From CAZCTC01 sp964501335 (GTDB lineage Bacteria > Chloroflexota > Anaerolineae > B4-G1 > SLSP01): a stretch of 64,000 bases of DNA. Numbering within the stretch: the stretch's first letter is position 1; each line of letters begins with the position of its first letter. The translations under genes and the position numbers were made by a program. Positions 62,608 through 64,000 of the stretch are shown in pieces. A model generated the notes under the pieces. That model was not told the origin of the DNA, made no database searches, and was given only the letters and a program-made list of their open reading frames with translations. The DNA lies in assembly GCA_964501335.1 (NCBI GenBank), contig CAZCTC010000014.1, positions 81,182-145,181 on the forward strand, in the 5' to 3' direction.

Positions 62608-62952
62608 ATGAGTAATCACGAAATCGAGAACGACAGCAGTCAGTGGGGCGGTCTTTTTGCCGGATTGTTGGTGGGGGGATTGATCGGAGCCACGGGCATG
62701 TTGCTGTTGGCGCCGCAATCAGGAAAACGAACGCGCGACCAGATCCAGCAGAAAAGCATTGTCGGACGCGATTACCTTATCAAAGCGATAGAGGATGCCG
62801 GGGTGCAGGCTCAAGGCAAAGCGCTTCAGATCTCGGCCGAGGTTCACGAGCAGGCGGATGCTTTGGGACAACGGGGACAGGATATGGTGGATGAGCAAAG
62901 AGAGCATTTGTCCCACACGCTCAAGAATTTGAGCGAGGCCGTCCAGGCCTGA
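62608..62952 (+). CDS. YtxH domain protein
   Basis: A 114-residue stress-type membrane protein with one Gly-rich helix, GGLFAGLLVGGLIGATGMLL, followed by the YtxH signature LLAPQSGKRTRDQI and an amphipathic helical tail. YtxH proteins appear in general stress regulons. AAGGAG precedes the ATG at 62608 (an upstream in-frame ATG at 62584 is less well placed). It ends the putative stress module. Confidence 0.87.
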   Translation: MSNHEIENDSSQWGGLFAGLLVGGLIGATGMLLLAPQSGKRTRDQIQQKSIVGRDYLIKAIEDAGVQAQGKALQISAEVHEQADALGQRGQDMVDEQREHLSHTLKNLSEAVQA

Positions 62953-62977
62953 TTTCGATACCCTCACGCTTTGTTTA

Positions 62978-63010
62978 TTTCGCGCGCTATCAGACAGATG
63001 GCGCGCGAAA
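62978..63010. repeat. Hairpin of the dispersed palindrome family
   Basis: TTTCGCGCGC pairs with GCGCGCGAAA around an interior of 13 bases containing ATCAGACAGAT, itself able to form a short stem. It lies just after the ytxH-type gene. Confidence 0.8.
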
Positions 63011-63024
63011 CCATTTCTTTATTT

Positions 63025-63068
63025 GTCCATGATTTCACACTGCCGGTGTGAACCCATGGACTTTTTTT
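63025..63068 (+). terminator. Hairpin with T-run after the stress module
   Basis: GTCCATG and TTCACAC pair with GTGTGAA and CATGGAC around TGCCG, followed by TTTTTTT. It is a family member that looks like a functional terminator for the ytxH-side transcript. Confidence 0.72.
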
Positions 63069-63133
63069 GCGCTCTCGGCGCCTTTGCGGTAAAAGCGAAG
63101 TGAATTAGGCAGTAATGCCTTTAAGCTATGGTT

Positions 63134-63394
63134 TTACCCGGGAAGGTTCCAGCCCGATCCGGCTGTGTTGGTGGTATTTTCATTTTTTGTATTTTCGTCC
63201 TCTTCGATCCATTTTATAATTTCTCGAAGTGAGTAGACATCCACCTGTGTGCGTGATTGTGCTGCTAGTATTTCCGCTCGTTCAATCCATTTTTTTATCT
63301 TGTTTACATCCGATCTATTTGAGAAATCAATTTCAAACGCTTTTTCTAAAATCAACATCTCGAGTTTTCGAAAGACATCATCTATATTAGGCAT
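63134..63394 (-). CDS. Small acidic protein of unknown function
   Basis: An 86-residue protein with no recognised family. A helical core has two similar pieces (VNKIKKWIERAE and LREIIKWIEEDE) and a Asn/Thr/Gly-rich tail. AAAGGAAA lies upstream of the ATG. AT-rich codon use differs strongly from the chemotaxis genes, suggesting acquisition. It converges on the ytxH terminator. Confidence 0.62.
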   Translation of the reverse strand: MPNIDDVFRKLEMLILEKAFEIDFSNRSDVNKIKKWIERAEILAAQSRTQVDVYSLREIIKWIEEDENTKNENTTNTAGSGWNLPG

Positions 63395-63483
63395 TGTTTA
63401 ATTTCCTTTAGTTGTTTTACCTTTAGTCAACTAAATTCTATTAGTAAGTTCAGCTTTTGCAAATTCCGTCATGTAAGGTGACT

Positions 63484-63960
63484 CCAATCAGCAGGACGGA
63501 ATATCGCTCCGGCGGCGGAACCCGCACCTCGAACCTCAGCTCCAGCAATCCCAGAAAGCCAGCCGGGGCCTGCAGTCCCTGGTGAAGTCCTATTCCGGCT
63601 TTCTGGACGAGACCGACCGCTCCGAATCCGACTGGCGCAGCGAGTCCCCGGCCGGAAATATCGCCAGGCAACAGACCGAACAAGGCCAGATATCGATGCA
63701 GCCGGCGGTGATGGGCGATGCCGAGAGCTATGCCCGCCGCAGCACCGCCCAACTCGCCGGGGAGACCGGCTCCTTTGCCGGATCGGGCCTGACCACGACT
63801 CACGGCGTGCGGGGGCCCGGCGGCGCCGACGTCTTTGCGGCTGCTCTACTCCGGCATCCTGAAGCGGATCGTGGACAAGCTGGAGGAGCTCACGCCCAAC
63901 GGCCTGCACGATGAGAACTTCGCCCCCTACCCCTCGCCCAGGGCCTCCAGTTTGACCTTT
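63484..63960 (+). pseudogene. Decayed GC-rich coding stretch
   Basis: The plus strand reads SLVKSYSGFLDETDRSESDW and further on GDAESYARRSTAQLAGETG in one frame without stops, but with no proper start. After about 63830 the plausible frame changes (LYSGILKRIVDKLEELTPNG, then HDENFAPYPSP). This frame switch and the missing ends suggest a broken gene. No family could be named. Confidence 0.4.
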
Positions 63961-63972
63961 AAATGTGTAATT

Positions 63973-64000
63973 TTGACAGCTTCCCCTTGATTGTTATAAT
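63973..64000 (+). promoter_or_regulatory. Consensus sigma70-type promoter at the window end
   Basis: TTGACA (63973-63978) and TATAAT (63995-64000), both perfect, with 16 bases between. It points out of the window, so the gene it drives is unseen. Confidence 0.8.

Noticed and set aside
63450..63909. Minus-strand frames opposite the decayed stretch near the right end
   Set aside because: Gly/Ala/Arg-rich shadow composition without motifs or ribosome sites.

Overview
This window is a bacterial chromosome segment with a high-GC, largely proline/alanine/glutamine-rich coding style. The str-S10-spc-alpha ribosomal gene order, the EF-Tu sequence style (a GHR rather than GHA G3 motif), the PAS/GAF/7TM histidine kinases and the DUF11/WD40-type exported proteins together suggest a member of Chloroflexota, probably Anaerolineae. 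This placement is an inference from gene content; no 16S rRNA gene is present.

Region 1 (1-23.4 kb, all + strand) is a chemosensory and two-component signalling block. It starts inside a methyl-accepting chemotaxis protein (MCP). Then come a membrane-anchored PotD-like binding protein, three complete MCPs with three different sensor modules, and a CheA-receiver hybrid kinase. A 155-bp tandem repeat array separates this from a second string: a CheB-like protein that has lost catalytic Ser and His and carries an RsbT-like tail, a lone receiver, an intact CheB, and three histidine kinases. A CheB-CheR-PAS fusion and a PAS-GAF histidine kinase follow. Many of these genes overlap by ATGA, so they are probably translated together. 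No separate cheW, cheR, flagellar or pilus gene is in view.

Region 2 (23.4-27 kb) holds a DUF5666 exported protein, thioredoxin with its own promoter and terminator, and a tetrapyrrole-methylase/MazG protein. The spaces between them are filled with a dispersed palindromic repeat family.

Region 3 (27-48.4 kb, - strand) is one uninterrupted ribosomal superoperon, read rpsL-rpsG-fusA-tuf-rpsJ-rplC...secY-adk-map-rpmJ-rpsM-rpsK-rpsD-rpoA-rplQ-truA-rplM-rpsI. It has a strong promoter before rpsL and a terminator after rpsI. infA is missing from its usual place. The tuf product has a strongly altered switch I region although the rest of EF-Tu is canonical.

Region 4 (48.7-58.1 kb) is accessory: a large secreted multidomain protein with its own promoter, tRNA-Val(GAC), a frameshifted Mrr-like nuclease remnant, a cysteine-rich protein of unknown function, a WD40 lipoprotein, collapsed remains of a transposase, an RHS protein and an FG-GAP protein, and a two-gene unit of unknown function that includes a membrane coiled-coil protein.

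Region 5 (58.3-63 kb, + strand) looks like a stress/envelope module: an A-type flavodiiron protein, an eRF1-like small protein, two CsbD proteins sharing an upstream element, a GlsB/YeaQ-type protein, a YggT protein and a YtxH protein. The right end holds a small acidic protein, a decayed coding stretch and a consensus promoter pointing out of the window.
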